NCBI RefSeq assembly: GCF_014651075.1
Contig: NZ_BMWE01000009.1
Coordinates: 124,001-188,000 of the forward strand
Reading direction: 5' to 3'
Source of the DNA: Streptomyces djakartensis
GTDB taxonomy: Bacteria > Actinomycetota > Actinomycetes > Streptomycetales > Streptomycetaceae
Length of the DNA: 64,000 nucleotides
Translations under genes and position numbers: made by a program
The notes under the pieces: generated by a model
What the model was told of the DNA's origin: nothing
Databases searched by the model: none
The model's input: only the letters and a program-made list of their open reading frames with translations
In this document: piece by piece, positions 1 to 7,525 of the stretch
Numbering within the stretch: the stretch's first letter is position 1
How the letters are laid out: the number at the start of each line of letters is the position of its first letter

Positions 1-23
1 GCACCGTTCTGCCGAGGTCCTCG

Positions 24-650
24 ATGAAGCTTGTCTACGTTTTCGACGCCTACTGCGGCTGGTCGCACGGGTTCTCCCCGACGCTGCGCGAGGTGGCATC
101 CCGGCACCCGGAGCTCACGGTGGACGTGGTCGCCGGCGGCCTGTTCACCGGAGAGCGCCGGGTGCCCATCCGGGAGTTCGGCTACGTCCAGGGCGCCAAT
201 GCCAAGATCCGTGAGGTGACCGGCGCGGAGTTCGGCGAGGCATACGAGCGGCTGATCGCCGACGGGTCGTTCGTGATGGACTCCGAGGCCGCCGCCTGCG
301 GCGTGGCCGCCCTGCGCCAGGCCGCTCCCGCGCGGGCGACGGAACTGGCCGCCGCTGCCCAGCGGGCCTTCTATCTCGACGGCCTCAGCCTGTCCGATAC
401 GGCCACCTACCGGAAGATCGCTGAGCAGAACGGCCTGGACGCGGACGCTGTCACCGCCGCTTTCGAAGCGCCCGCAGCCCGGGCCGCGGCCGAGGCGGAC
501 TTCGCGCGCGCCGCCGAGCTGGGCGTCGAGGGCTTCCCCACGCTCCTCGCGGTCGACGGCGACCGCGTGACCGCCCTGGCTCGCGGCCATGCCACTACGG
601 ACGAGGTCGAGCGGCGTCTCGCGGCGTTCGCGGCCGCCCGCACCGTCTGA
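24..650 (+). CDS. DsbA-family (thioredoxin-fold) oxidoreductase/isomerase-like protein
   Basis: A 208-residue thioredoxin-fold protein of the DsbA/FrnE/2-hydroxychromene-2-carboxylate isomerase superfamily. The active-site region after the first beta strand reads YCGWSHG (C11-G-W-S14), so the usual CxxC is reduced to CxxS. The cis-proline loop is present as GFPTLL (residues 170-175). A CxxS site cannot form an intramolecular disulfide, so an isomerase, glutathione- or mycothiol-transferase-like or monothiol role is more likely than disulfide formation. No signal peptide is visible, so it is probably cytoplasmic. It is the first of four co-directional genes (MBL fold, NTF2-like, alpha/beta hydrolase) and may share their transcript. 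Family assignment is firm; substrate unknown. Confidence 0.85.
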   Translation: MKLVYVFDAYCGWSHGFSPTLREVASRHPELTVDVVAGGLFTGERRVPIREFGYVQGANAKIREVTGAEFGEAYERLIADGSFVMDSEAAACGVAALRQAAPARATELAAAAQRAFYLDGLSLSDTATYRKIAEQNGLDADAVTAAFEAPAARAAAEADFARAAELGVEGFPTLLAVDGDRVTALARGHATTDEVERRLAAFAAARTV

Positions 651-670
651 CCTGCACCCCCGCCCCCGCA

Positions 671-694
671 AGCCCTCAAGCCCTCAAGCCCTCA
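671..694 (+). repeat. Three tandem copies of an 8-bp unit before the MBL gene RBS
   Basis: AGCCCTCA is repeated three times without interruption (671-678, 679-686, 687-694) and runs directly into the AAGGAGG ribosome binding site at 694-700. Slippage here would change the spacing between the DsbA-like gene stop and the next gene but not the RBS-to-start distance. Confidence 0.8.
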
Positions 695-705
695 AGGAGG
701 CAGCC

Positions 706-1512
706 ATGAGCATCCTTTCCTTCAAGGTCCTCGACCTGGACTTCCCGGCCGGCAGCAAGAACAAGACCGCCACCCTGGTCACCGGCGAAGACGAGGCCCT
801 GCTGGTCGACGCCGCCTTCACCCGCGCCGACGGCCACCGCCTGGCCGCCGAGATCCTCGACTCCGGCAAGAAGCTGACCACCGTGTTGGTCTCCCACGGC
901 GACCCCGACTTCTACTTCGGCGCCGAAGTGCTCGCCGACGCCTTCCCGGAGGCGAAGTTTGTCGCCACCCCGATCGTCATCGAGCACATCCGGCACTCCT
1001 ACGAGGGCAAGCTCAAGGCGTGGCAGGCTCTCGGCCCGAATCTGCCCACCCGCCTCGTCGAGTTGGAGCCCCTGACGGGCGAGCTCACCCTGGAGGGCCA
1101 CCGCTTCGAGCTGAAGGGCGGCCCGGCCGGCCTGCCCGACCGGCACTACCTGTGGCAGGCCGAGCACAAGGCGGTCCTCGGTGGCGTCCTGCTGTTCCAG
1201 CAGGAGCACGTCTGGGTCGCCGACACCCCCACCCCCGCCGACCGCGCCGCCTGGATCGAGCTCCTGGACGAGATGGCCGCCCTGGAGCCGGATCTGGTCG
1301 TGCCCGGCCACCGCCTGCCCGGCGCCCCCGCCGACGCCTCCGCCATCTCCGCCACCCGCGACTACCTGCTCGCCTTCGGGGAGGAGCTTGACAGGGCAGC
1401 CGACGGCGCCGCTCTGACCGACGCGCTGGCCAAGCGATACCCGGACAACGGCATGCTGATCGCCGCCCAGATCGGCGCGAAGGTCGCCAAGGGCGAGATG
1501 AAGTGGGGTTGA
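706..1512 (+). CDS. MBL-fold (metallo-beta-lactamase superfamily) hydrolase with variant metal motif
   Basis: A 268-residue protein resembling Vmh-type MBL-fold metallohydrolases. The first metal motif, normally HxHxDH, reads SHGDPDFYFG (residues 63-72): the first His and one Asp remain, but the second His is replaced by Asp. A later PGHRLPG (H202) fits a downstream metal-ligand position. The start is fixed by a strong AAGGAGG at 694-700, 5 nt before ATG 706; the open frame extends further upstream without support. It lies 55 bp after the DsbA-like gene and 5 bp before the NTF2-like gene, so co-transcription is likely. The altered motif suggests changed metal content or reduced hydrolase activity. 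Substrate unknown. Confidence 0.85.
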   Translation: MSILSFKVLDLDFPAGSKNKTATLVTGEDEALLVDAAFTRADGHRLAAEILDSGKKLTTVLVSHGDPDFYFGAEVLADAFPEAKFVATPIVIEHIRHSYEGKLKAWQALGPNLPTRLVELEPLTGELTLEGHRFELKGGPAGLPDRHYLWQAEHKAVLGGVLLFQQEHVWVADTPTPADRAAWIELLDEMAALEPDLVVPGHRLPGAPADASAISATRDYLLAFGEELDRAADGAALTDALAKRYPDNGMLIAAQIGAKVAKGEMKWG

Positions 1513-1517
1513 GCACG

Positions 1518-1940
1518 ATGACGCATGCCGGCGCCGACTTCGCCACTTCCACCGCCCCTTCCGACGTCGTACGCCGCCAGTACCTGGCCTCGGCGGCCGG
1601 TGATCTTCAGGCCCTGCGCGCCACGCTCGCCCCCGACGTCGAGTGGACCGAGATGGCCGGCTTCCCCCTCGCCGGCACTTACCGCACCCCCGAAGGCGTC
1701 ACGTCCAACGTGATGGAGAAGCTCGGCCAGGACTGGGACGGCTGGACCGCCCACGACGACACCTACGTCGTCGACGGCGAGAACGTCGTCGTGCTGGCCC
1801 GCTACACCGCCACCAACAAGGCCACCGGCAAGCCGATCGACGTCCGCGTCGCCCACCACTTCGTCGTCCGCGGCGGCCTGATCGTCCGCTTCGAGCAGTT
1901 CGTCGACACCGCGCTCGTCCGTGACGCGATGACCGACTGA
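1518..1940 (+). CDS. NTF2-like / SnoaL-like domain protein
   Basis: About 140 residues with the pattern of SnoaL-like/ketosteroid-isomerase-like NTF2 folds: an N-terminal helix (RRQYLASAAGDLQALRATL), then DVEWTEMAGFPLAGTYRTPEGV, and a C-terminal sheet with HHFVVRGGLIVRFEQFVDTA. Such proteins are small alpha+beta barrels acting as isomerases, cyclases or stress-associated binding proteins. ATG 1518 is preferred; a GTG at 1503 inside the previous gene is in frame and would add five residues. It overlaps nothing and follows the MBL gene by 5 bp, suggesting translational coupling. Catalytic role not assignable. Confidence 0.8.
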   Translation: MTHAGADFATSTAPSDVVRRQYLASAAGDLQALRATLAPDVEWTEMAGFPLAGTYRTPEGVTSNVMEKLGQDWDGWTAHDDTYVVDGENVVVLARYTATNKATGKPIDVRVAHHFVVRGGLIVRFEQFVDTALVRDAMTD

Positions 1941-1969
1941 CCTCCCGCGCCACCTCAAGGAGGTATCCC

Positions 1970-2668
1970 ATGAACCCGACCGTCGTGCTGGTCCACGGGG
2001 CGATGCACACCCCGTGGATCTTCGAACCGCTGCGCGAGCGGCTCACCGCCCGCGGCGTCACCTCCCGCGCCGTGCAACTGCCCAGCAGCAACCCCGACAG
2101 CGCCGCGACCCGAGGGCTGACCGAGGACGTCGACGTGGTCCGCGCCGCCATAGAAGCCGCCGAAGGGCCCGTCGTACTGGCCGCCCACTCCTACGGCGGT
2201 GTCCCTGCCACCTGGGCTGCCGCAGAAGCAGACCGGGTCGCCGAACTCGTCTACCTCGCCGCGTTCGCACTCGACCCAGGAACCTCGATGCTGGAGTGGA
2301 TGGGCGGCGACTTCCCGCCCACCTGGATCCACTCCCCCGACGGCCTGGCCGTCAAGGCAGCAGACGCGGAGCAGTCCATCTTCAGCGGCGTGGAGCCGGC
2401 CCTGACCGCCGAGGCTGTCAAACGCCTCAACTGGCAGGGCATGCGCGCCTTCACCGAGAAGCTGGGCGCCGCACCCACGAAGGTCCCCCTCACGTACGTC
2501 GTGGCGACCGAGGATCCGGCACTGCCGCCCGCCGTACAGGAACAGTGGGCAGCGCGTGCCGCCCACACCCTCCGCGTCCCCTCCGGGCACTCCCCCCACC
2601 TGTCCCACGCCGACCAGGTCGCCGACGCCGTCGCCGAGGCAGTCGCACGGGCCACCACCGAAGGGTGA
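1970..2668 (+). CDS. Alpha/beta hydrolase fold protein
   Basis: A 232-residue alpha/beta hydrolase. The oxyanion region VLVHGAMHTPW (residues 6-16), the nucleophile elbow AHSYGG (S74) and a late catalytic-His candidate in SGHSPHLSHAD near the C-terminus are all present. This type (EstA/salicylate-esterase-like) is common in actinobacteria. ATG 1970 follows AAGGAGG by 7 nt. It ends the four-gene operon; the chain length and complete triad region suggest an active enzyme. Esterase or lactonase activity is the likely chemistry, but the substrate cannot be read from sequence. Confidence 0.88.
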   Translation: MNPTVVLVHGAMHTPWIFEPLRERLTARGVTSRAVQLPSSNPDSAATRGLTEDVDVVRAAIEAAEGPVVLAAHSYGGVPATWAAAEADRVAELVYLAAFALDPGTSMLEWMGGDFPPTWIHSPDGLAVKAADAEQSIFSGVEPALTAEAVKRLNWQGMRAFTEKLGAAPTKVPLTYVVATEDPALPPAVQEQWAARAAHTLRVPSGHSPHLSHADQVADAVAEAVARATTEG

Positions 2669-2745
2669 CGCCCCAGCTGGAGCACGAGTGGAGAATGCGG
2701 GCATGATGCCGACCCCAGCCCGTCAACGGACGTGACCTTTGCTGG

Positions 2746-2892
2746 TTGATCCGGGTGGTGACGGAGGCCACCACGGTCGCCGACGCGATCGAGGTGCTGC
2801 GCCGCCGCGCGTCCCTGGCGGTGACCCGCGACGCCGCCGGCCGGCTCACCGGCCTGGTGACCCTGGACGACCTGCTGGCCCGGCTGATGCAC
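2746..2892 (+). pseudogene. Truncated CBS-domain remnant
   Basis: About 49 residues match the second half of a CBS domain: TTVADAIEVLRRRASLAVT, then DAAGRLTGLVTLDDLLARL. The 'rLtGLvtldDLLarL' ending is the hallmark strand-helix of CBS modules. No start codon with RBS, no first CBS half and no partner domain precede it, and the frame then runs into unrelated low-complexity sequence. It reads as the 3' scrap of a larger CBS protein. CBS proteins often belong to the same stress regulon as universal stress proteins, which also occur in this window. Confidence 0.5.
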
Positions 2893-3300
2893 CGACCGCG
2901 GCCTGACCGGGGGCGGGGCTCCGAACCTCCAGCACATCTGCACACGGCGCGCCGGGGACCCCGCGCACAGCTCGCCGGGCGCCGGACACCGGTAGCGGCA
3001 TGGGAACTTGGCGCCGATGTGCCCGCTTCGGGAATCGGGGCGCAACACCTCCCCGGTGCCGCTCGGTGACAGACTGTGTGAAGGAATGAGCGCATTTCGG
3101 TGTCCCCGTGGTCATGGTGGTGAAGACGGCCGCCGAAAGACGCGGGATACCGGTGGCGAGCGGTTGGCCGTCTCCCGCCGGGGGTGCTTTGATCCTGCGC
3201 ACGGCGGATCGCCCGCCGACGGAACCCCGGATTCGGGAATCCGCCGGTCATCGGCGTTCACCGCCATGGCGAGACATTCACGCGAAGGGAAACACCCCCA
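2893..3300. other. Non-coding stretch upstream of the leader peptide gene
   Basis: No convincing gene. The only structure noticed is a perfect 7-bp inverted repeat, CGGATTC-GG-GAATCCG (3228-3243), about 57 bp before the leader peptide gene. It could be an operator or a small hairpin. No clear -35/-10 pair was recognised. Confidence 0.5.
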
Positions 3301-3521
3301 TGAACCTCACTCCTCAGGTCGACATGGCCGAGCTCTCCGACGCCGACCTGGAGAACGTGTCCGGCGGCATGGCGGGCGGCGCCTCCGCGGGCCTCGTGGG
3401 CAGCCTCTCCGGCGTGGTCGGACCGCTGGCCGGCGAGGTCTGCGGGAACCTCCAGGCGGCTGTGTCGCCCGAGGGCGGTGCGGGAAGCGGCAGCCTGAAC
3501 GTCCAGACGACCTCGCTCTGA
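3301..3521 (+). CDS. Double-glycine leader peptide; orphan RiPP/bacteriocin-like precursor
   Basis: A 73-residue peptide. Residues 11-23 read ELSDADLENVSGG, the acidic, amphipathic leader ending in Gly-Gly that is recognised by C39-peptidase ABC transporters and class II lanthipeptide enzymes. Cleavage after G23 would give a 50-residue core rich in Gly, Ala, Ser and Val (GASAGLVGSLSGVVGPLAGEVCG) with a single Cys (C48) and several Ser/Thr towards the C-terminus. GAAGGGA lies 11 nt before the ATG. Upstream in-frame extension lacks leader character. No LanM, radical SAM, YcaO or C39 transporter gene is adjacent, so it is an orphan. One Cys permits at most one lanthionine; an unmodified bacteriocin or a trans-modified peptide is equally possible. 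Confidence 0.7.
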
Positions 3522-3536
3522 CGACAGCCGCGCGAA

Positions 3537-3568
3537 GGGCCCCGGGACACTGTCCCCGGGGCCCTTTT
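3537..3568 (+). terminator. Strong rho-independent terminator after the leader peptide gene
   Basis: GGGCCCCGGG (3537-3546) pairs perfectly with CCCGGGGCCC (3555-3564) around a short loop, followed by TTTT (3565-3568). It lies 16 bp after the leader peptide stop. This makes the peptide a monocistronic unit. Confidence 0.9.
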
Positions 3569-3726
3569 CCGCTTCCCGCCCCCGCCGAACGGTCGCAAAG
3601 TTGAGGAATTCGCGAAGCACGTGACGGAAATATGGACATGACGGGGGTGAGTAACACCGCAGAAGGGCATGACGCAGACTTACACGGGCCCCGCAGACCC
3701 CGCCCGAAAAGCGATAGGAAAAGCCT

Positions 3727-3894
3727 GTGAAAACCGACTCGACCGGAATTGAAGAACTGCCGATCTACGAGAGCCTCGTACGCGAACGCGGTGACGTCGT
3801 GCAGGAGGCCCGCGTGGTGTCCGAGGAGACGCACGACCAGGTGACGCAGGCGCTGAACGGTGTCGCGCCGGTGGACCGTGCCCCCAGTGCGTGA
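3727..3894 (+). CDS. Small acidic protein, function unknown
   Basis: A 55-residue frame from GTG 3727: VKTDSTGIEELPIYESLV, then an acidic helix (RERGDVVQEARVVSEETHDQ) and a short tail. GGAAAAG lies 4 nt upstream of the start. Composition (acidic, helical, no Cys) and third-position G/C fit a real gene. It has its own leader region (3569-3726) after the peptide terminator. Its position beside the double-glycine peptide allows an immunity or accessory role, but nothing in the sequence proves this. Not recognised as a named family. Confidence 0.55.
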   Translation: MKTDSTGIEELPIYESLVRERGDVVQEARVVSEETHDQVTQALNGVAPVDRAPSA

Positions 3895-3941
3895 GTGAGC
3901 GGCGCCACCGGGTGCGGCGCCGGTATCCCGCGCCGACTCAC
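3891..3941. terminator. Probable bidirectional terminator between convergent genes
   Basis: GTGAGT...GGCGC near 3891-3905 can pair with GCGCCGACTCAC near 3930-3941, enclosing a second GGCGCC repeat (3901-3906 and 3916-3921). The T-rich run after 3941 serves as a tail for the + strand. It sits exactly between the 55-residue gene and the convergent DUF2945 gene and overlaps both stop codons. Confidence 0.5.
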
Positions 3942-4162
3942 TTCTTCTTCAGCGCCGACGACTTGTGCACGGCGGTCCTGCCGGACTTGTCGCTGCGCAC
4001 CTCGTACTGCGGCTCCTCGGGCGAGGCGTCGACCGTGCGGCCCGATGCCCTGGTCCGCTCGGTGATCTCCCTCTCCACCTCGCCCTCGGTCCGGCTGCCG
4101 TGGCTGCTCCAGGTGACCTTGTCGCCCCTCTTCGGCTTCCCGCCCTCGCGGCGCTTCGCCAT
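3938..4162 (-). CDS. DUF2945 / HVA1-family Tudor-like protein
   Basis: A 74-residue basic protein beginning MAKRREGGKPKRGDKVTWSS and containing QYEVRSDKSGRTAVHKSSAL, the signature of the small 'hypervirulence-associated' DUF2945 domain, an SH3/Tudor-like barrel. The motif GDKVTW...G..EGEV and the final 'yeVrsdksgr.avHk..aL' cover the whole family length. ATG 4162 is chosen because GGGAG sits about 8 nt upstream; a longer in-frame start adds a tail lacking family character. Cytoplasmic, often found in stress-gene contexts. Molecular function is not established. Confidence 0.85.
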   Translation of the reverse strand: MAKRREGGKPKRGDKVTWSSHGSRTEGEVEREITERTRASGRTVDASPEEPQYEVRSDKSGRTAVHKSSALKKK

Positions 4163-4218
4163 GCCCTTACTCCCTGGCAGAGATGTGGTTCCGTCTCTCC
4201 AGCGTGCGGGCTCGGCGG

Positions 4219-5334
4219 TCACCGCGCAGCTCGGCGGTCAGCCGCGCCCCGGTGGAAGGCCCACTCCATCCCGGGTTCCGTCACACAGCGGAAGAGACGC
4301 CGCACGGACGGCGTGCACAGCCCGGTCATGACCGCGGCCGCGGCGGCGGTGACGACGACCATGCCCGCCGGCCCCCGGACCCAGGCCGGCTCGTACCAGC
4401 CCCAGTACTCGGCGGCCTGGGCGAGGAAACCGTGCAGCAGATAGCCGGACAGCGTGCCCGCGCCCAGCGCCGTGAACCACATCCGGCGCCCGGGCACCCA
4501 GGCCAGGAAGCAGGCCACCAGGACGGCCGAGCAGCCGAAGGCGGCGAGCGTCATCACGGGCCCGTACCAGAGGGGGGCGCCCAGTCCCCGGGCGCTGTCC
4601 GCGTGGAAGAACCAGGCGTAGTTCATCCGCGGAACCGCCCAGTACGCCACTCCGAGAGCACACGCGGCCACCGCGACGGCCAGGATCCGCGCCCGGCGGC
4701 GGCGCACCAGCCGGAAGTGCTCCGGGCGCAGCAGCAGGCCGAAGACGAAGTACGGCAGGAACTGCAGGGTGCGCTGGAGGTCCAGGTCGTGCCCGATGTC
4801 CGGCGAGAGCGTCGCCAGCATCGCGAGGACCAGGGCGACCGGCAGCGGCCACCTCACCCACCGCCAGACCGGTGTGGTCAGCCGCCAGACGAACAGCGCC
4901 GCGAGGAACCAGGTCAGGTACAGGGGATCCAGCAGGCTGACGGGCCGGTCCGGATCCTGGCTGGTCCAACGGGTGAACAGGCTGTAGGCCGTCTCGAAGA
5001 CCACGTACGGGACGACGACACCGGTGACCAGGCGCCTGAGACGCCCCGGGCTCCCGTCGAAGGTGCGCGAGAAGTAGCCGGAGATGATGATGAACGCCGG
5101 CATGTGGAAGGCGTACACGAGCATGTAGAGGGCGGTGACGGCCCTGCTGCCCTGCCGCAGGGGCTCCCAGGCATGCCCCACGGCCACCAGCACGATCGCC
5201 AGGTACTTGGCGTTGTCGAAGAACGCGTCCCGCTGCCTGACCGGGCGGACCGCCACGGCAGGTTCCGCACTCCGCGGCTCCCGCGCCGCTTCCGTTCCGG
5301 CCACCGGGCGGGCCGTGCTCACGGTGTCACTCAC
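4219..5334 (-). CDS. Acyltransferase-3 family membrane protein
   Basis: A 371-residue integral membrane O-acyltransferase-like protein. After a ~35-residue cytoplasmic tail it reads RDAFFDNAKYLAIVLVAVGHAWEPL; the His (about H54) in the first membrane helix matches the catalytic His region of acyltransferase-3 proteins. Roughly ten hydrophobic segments follow. FHMPAFIIISGYF and the YLLHGFLAQ motif near the C-terminus are family hallmarks. It probably transfers acyl groups to a cell-surface carbohydrate or lipid. It is transcribed alone, after the convergent DUF2945 gene. Confidence 0.85.
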   Translation of the reverse strand: MSDTVSTARPVAGTEAAREPRSAEPAVAVRPVRQRDAFFDNAKYLAIVLVAVGHAWEPLRQGSRAVTALYMLVYAFHMPAFIIISGYFSRTFDGSPGRLRRLVTGVVVPYVVFETAYSLFTRWTSQDPDRPVSLLDPLYLTWFLAALFVWRLTTPVWRWVRWPLPVALVLAMLATLSPDIGHDLDLQRTLQFLPYFVFGLLLRPEHFRLVRRRRARILAVAVAACALGVAYWAVPRMNYAWFFHADSARGLGAPLWYGPVMTLAAFGCSAVLVACFLAWVPGRRMWFTALGAGTLSGYLLHGFLAQAAEYWGWYEPAWVRGPAGMVVVTAAAAAVMTGLCTPSVRRLFRCVTEPGMEWAFHRGAADRRAAR

Positions 5335-5417
5335 GAGCCCTCCCGAAGGAGATCGAAGCGGCTGTGCCTCGTCTTGCCCGGGCTAAGGGAGTGGCGTCTG
5401 CGCAGAACATCGCCCGC

Positions 5418-5448
5418 ACCCTAATCACAGGGCCGTGCCCTTGTTCAA
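5418..5448 (-). promoter_or_regulatory. Candidate promoter for the acyltransferase gene
   Basis: On the minus strand TTGAAC (5448-5443) is followed after 19 nt by TAGGGT (5423-5418), about 84 nt before the start codon. The spacing is longer than the 17-18 nt optimum, so this is tentative. Confidence 0.3.
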
Positions 5449-5541
5449 CTCGTAACGGCGGCGGCTCGCTTGGGTTCATGCCCTGTATACGTGTCCAGGC
5501 GGCCGATCGTCTCCCGGAGCGCGCGGGTGAAGGGCCCGACC

Positions 5542-5560
5542 ACCTGATACGTGATCAGGT
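5542..5560 (-). terminator. Short hairpin over the amidase stop codon
   Basis: ACCTGAT (5542-5548) and ATCAGGT (5554-5560) form a perfect 7-bp stem with a 5-nt loop at the end of the amidase gene. No T-run follows on the minus strand, so termination is plausible rather than clear. Confidence 0.3.
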
Positions 5561-6616
5561 CTCCTTCCACAGCAGCACGGTGAGCACCACGCTCGCCACG
5601 GTGACCGGGTCGGCGGACTGGTTCAGCAGCCTGATGCGCATGCTCCGGCCCGAGGCAAGCCGTTTTGTCAGGGGTACGACCGCGAAGGTGCCACCGCCGG
5701 TTCCGATGATCTCGTGGATCGGGTGGTCCGCGCGGTGCTGGTCGCCCTGGTACTCCGACATGCGCACCTGGACCACCGCACCCACCGGCAGACCGTCGAT
5801 GCGGAGACCGACACTCCCGCTGAACCGGGCCGGGCCACGGGCGAAGACGCTTCCCCCACTGGCGTGGTCGCCCGTCTCGTCGGCCCACTCCGAGGTGAAC
5901 TCGATCGAGTCCCAGGCACCGGGCGCGAGCCGGTACGGCTGGGTGATACCGAGGTTGACGTACTGGGGCATGGGGTCCTCTCCTCTCCACCGGCCCGCCG
6001 GGAGGGCCAGGGCATCGGCGACGTCACGGCGGAAGCCGGCCATGTCGAATCCACGGGGATCGGGCTTCCAGTCGCTCCACTCCAGGTGGCCGATCGTGCT
6101 TTTGTGGCCCCAGCCGTGCGCGCGGCAGACGGCGGCGGTGGCCTTGACCATGGCGTCGTACTGGACCCGCGGCCACGGATCCGTGCCGTCGCCCTTGTTC
6201 TCGCACTCCCAGCCGTAGAAACGGGCGTTGCCGTCGACCGCGCCGGCCGAGCCCTGGTGTTCGTGCGTGGCGGGCGGGTAGTTGCCGTACGACTCGCCGA
6301 TCACGGCGTTGAGCACGTCGCCGTCGCCGCCGCCGGCGTGGTTCGCCCGGCCGTTGCCGGTCAGGTGGACGACGCCGTCCTTGGTGATGCAGCCCGTGGC
6401 GAGCGGGCCGGGCAGGGCGCTGTGGCCGTGGTAGATGAGGTCCACGACGTCCGTGCCCGGGCCGGTGACGGTGTGATGGATCATCACGCCGTGCACGGGG
6501 CCCCACGGGCCCTTGTGGTTGCGGTTGTTGGTACGCCAGCCGCCGACCTCGTGGACGGCGCAGCCCTCGGCCTTCAGCGCGGCGACGAGCCGGGCGGCGG
6601 TGAGCGGAGTGGCCAT
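5555..6616 (-). CDS. N-acetylmuramoyl-L-alanine amidase (amidase_2/PGRP type)
   Basis: A 353-residue protein. Residues about 25-190 form a zinc amidase domain: VMIHHTVTG supplies the first His ligand (H47), and STIGHLEWSDWKPDPRGFD carries the second His (H177) and the KxDP active-site motif. GCITKDGVVHLTGNGRANHAG is also typical of phage-endolysin-like amidases. The C-terminal ~140 residues form a beta-rich module (VNLGITQPYRLAPGAWDSIEF...) of unknown binding role. No signal peptide is evident, so export would need lysis, a holin or another route. It cleaves the muramoyl-L-alanine bond of peptidoglycan. Such lone endolysin-like genes are common in streptomycetes and may be of phage descent; no other phage genes are nearby. 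Confidence 0.9.
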   Translation of the reverse strand: MATPLTAARLVAALKAEGCAVHEVGGWRTNNRNHKGPWGPVHGVMIHHTVTGPGTDVVDLIYHGHSALPGPLATGCITKDGVVHLTGNGRANHAGGGDGDVLNAVIGESYGNYPPATHEHQGSAGAVDGNARFYGWECENKGDGTDPWPRVQYDAMVKATAAVCRAHGWGHKSTIGHLEWSDWKPDPRGFDMAGFRRDVADALALPAGRWRGEDPMPQYVNLGITQPYRLAPGAWDSIEFTSEWADETGDHASGGSVFARGPARFSGSVGLRIDGLPVGAVVQVRMSEYQGDQHRADHPIHEIIGTGGGTFAVVPLTKRLASGRSMRIRLLNQSADPVTVASVVLTVLLWKET

Positions 6617-6989
6617 GAGTCAGTCCTCCGTTCCGGCACGCGTGCGCGCCGGTCTGAAGACGGTGCGATGCACGATGCGATCGCAACTGGGGAGCCCTGG
6701 CCTGGGAGCGGGTCGGTCCACTGAATGTGTCCGGCGGTTCGTCCACGGTGCCTGCCACGCGAACCTCGCCAGGTATCCGTATTCTTCCGCCGCTCACCTC
6801 GTCACTCACCTCGCCCTGCCCTCATTCGCAAATTAGGCGGGATTACGACGCGCCTCGCCGGCAGGACAGGGGACTGTGAGTGGCCCCTGGGGCCGGCGGG
6901 CGTGGAGCGCCGGGTGCGGTATGAAAGTCGGCGTGGCTGTCCTGCCCGACGGGCGGGCAGTGTGGCCGGGCGCGGCAGGAACAGGCCGC
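6617..6989. other. Intergenic region upstream of the amidase gene
   Basis: No gene recognised. It contains the amidase upstream region (minus strand) and decayed sequence adjoining the broken MBL-fold gene. No clear promoter motif found. Confidence 0.4.
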
Positions 6990-7500
6990 ACGCCGGAGTG
7001 AGCGCCCGCCGTGGCCGCAGTGGACGACACGGTCGCCGAGCCCGATGCGGTCCGCCTCGGCCAGGAGGGCGGCCAGGGGCGATTTCATCTCCGGCGGGGC
7101 CGAACTCGGGCATGCTGCCCATGACCGGTGGCAGCAGTCCGCGCAGCACCGGGTGGCCGGCGTGCCGGCCGGGCAGTGATCGTGACCTGCGCCCCGCTCC
7201 GGAGGAGGGTGATCCCCTGCCAGGTGCGCAGACCGGCGGTACGGCGGAAGCCGTGCGCCACCCGGAGCCGGCGGGCCGCGTGCGGTGTGGTCAGCACCGG
7301 CACCGTCCAGGTGCCGGCGGGCCCGGCGGTCCCAGTGGTCCCCGTGCAGGTGGGACAGCACGATGCCGTCCGGGCGGGGCAGCTCGTGCACGTCGGGGGC
7401 CGGTTCCGTCAGGCGTCGGCTGAGCAGCCCCTACCCGAGGTAGGCGTACTGTCCGCGGTGCAGGAAGTCCGGATCCGTGAGCACAGTGAGCCGTACCCGT
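6990..7500 (-). pseudogene. Broken MBL-fold hydrolase (UlaG/YtnP-like)
   Basis: Translated segments in several minus-strand frames reconstruct one MBL-fold enzyme. RLTVLTDPDFLHRGQYAYLG is interrupted by a TAG (7433-7431); GLLSRRLTEPAPDVHELPRPDGIVLSHLHGDHWDR resumes in the same frame with the intact metal motif HLHGDH. A frame change near 7305 leads to VLTTPHAARRL...GFRR..GLRTWQ, another to LPPVMGSMPEF, and another to PPEMKSPLAALLAEADRIGLGDRVVHCGHG. At least one in-frame stop and two or more frameshifts mean no functional product. The motif order shows it was once a complete ~230-residue enzyme. The stop could be checked for sequencing error, but multiple lesions argue for real decay. Confidence 0.75.
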
Positions 7501-7525
7501 GACGGGGCGGCTCACCCGGCCATCG

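Noticed and set aside
5555..6616. Amidase gene considered as evidence of a prophage
   Set aside because: No holin, terminase, portal, tail or integrase genes lie nearby, and flanking genes are ordinary chromosomal types.
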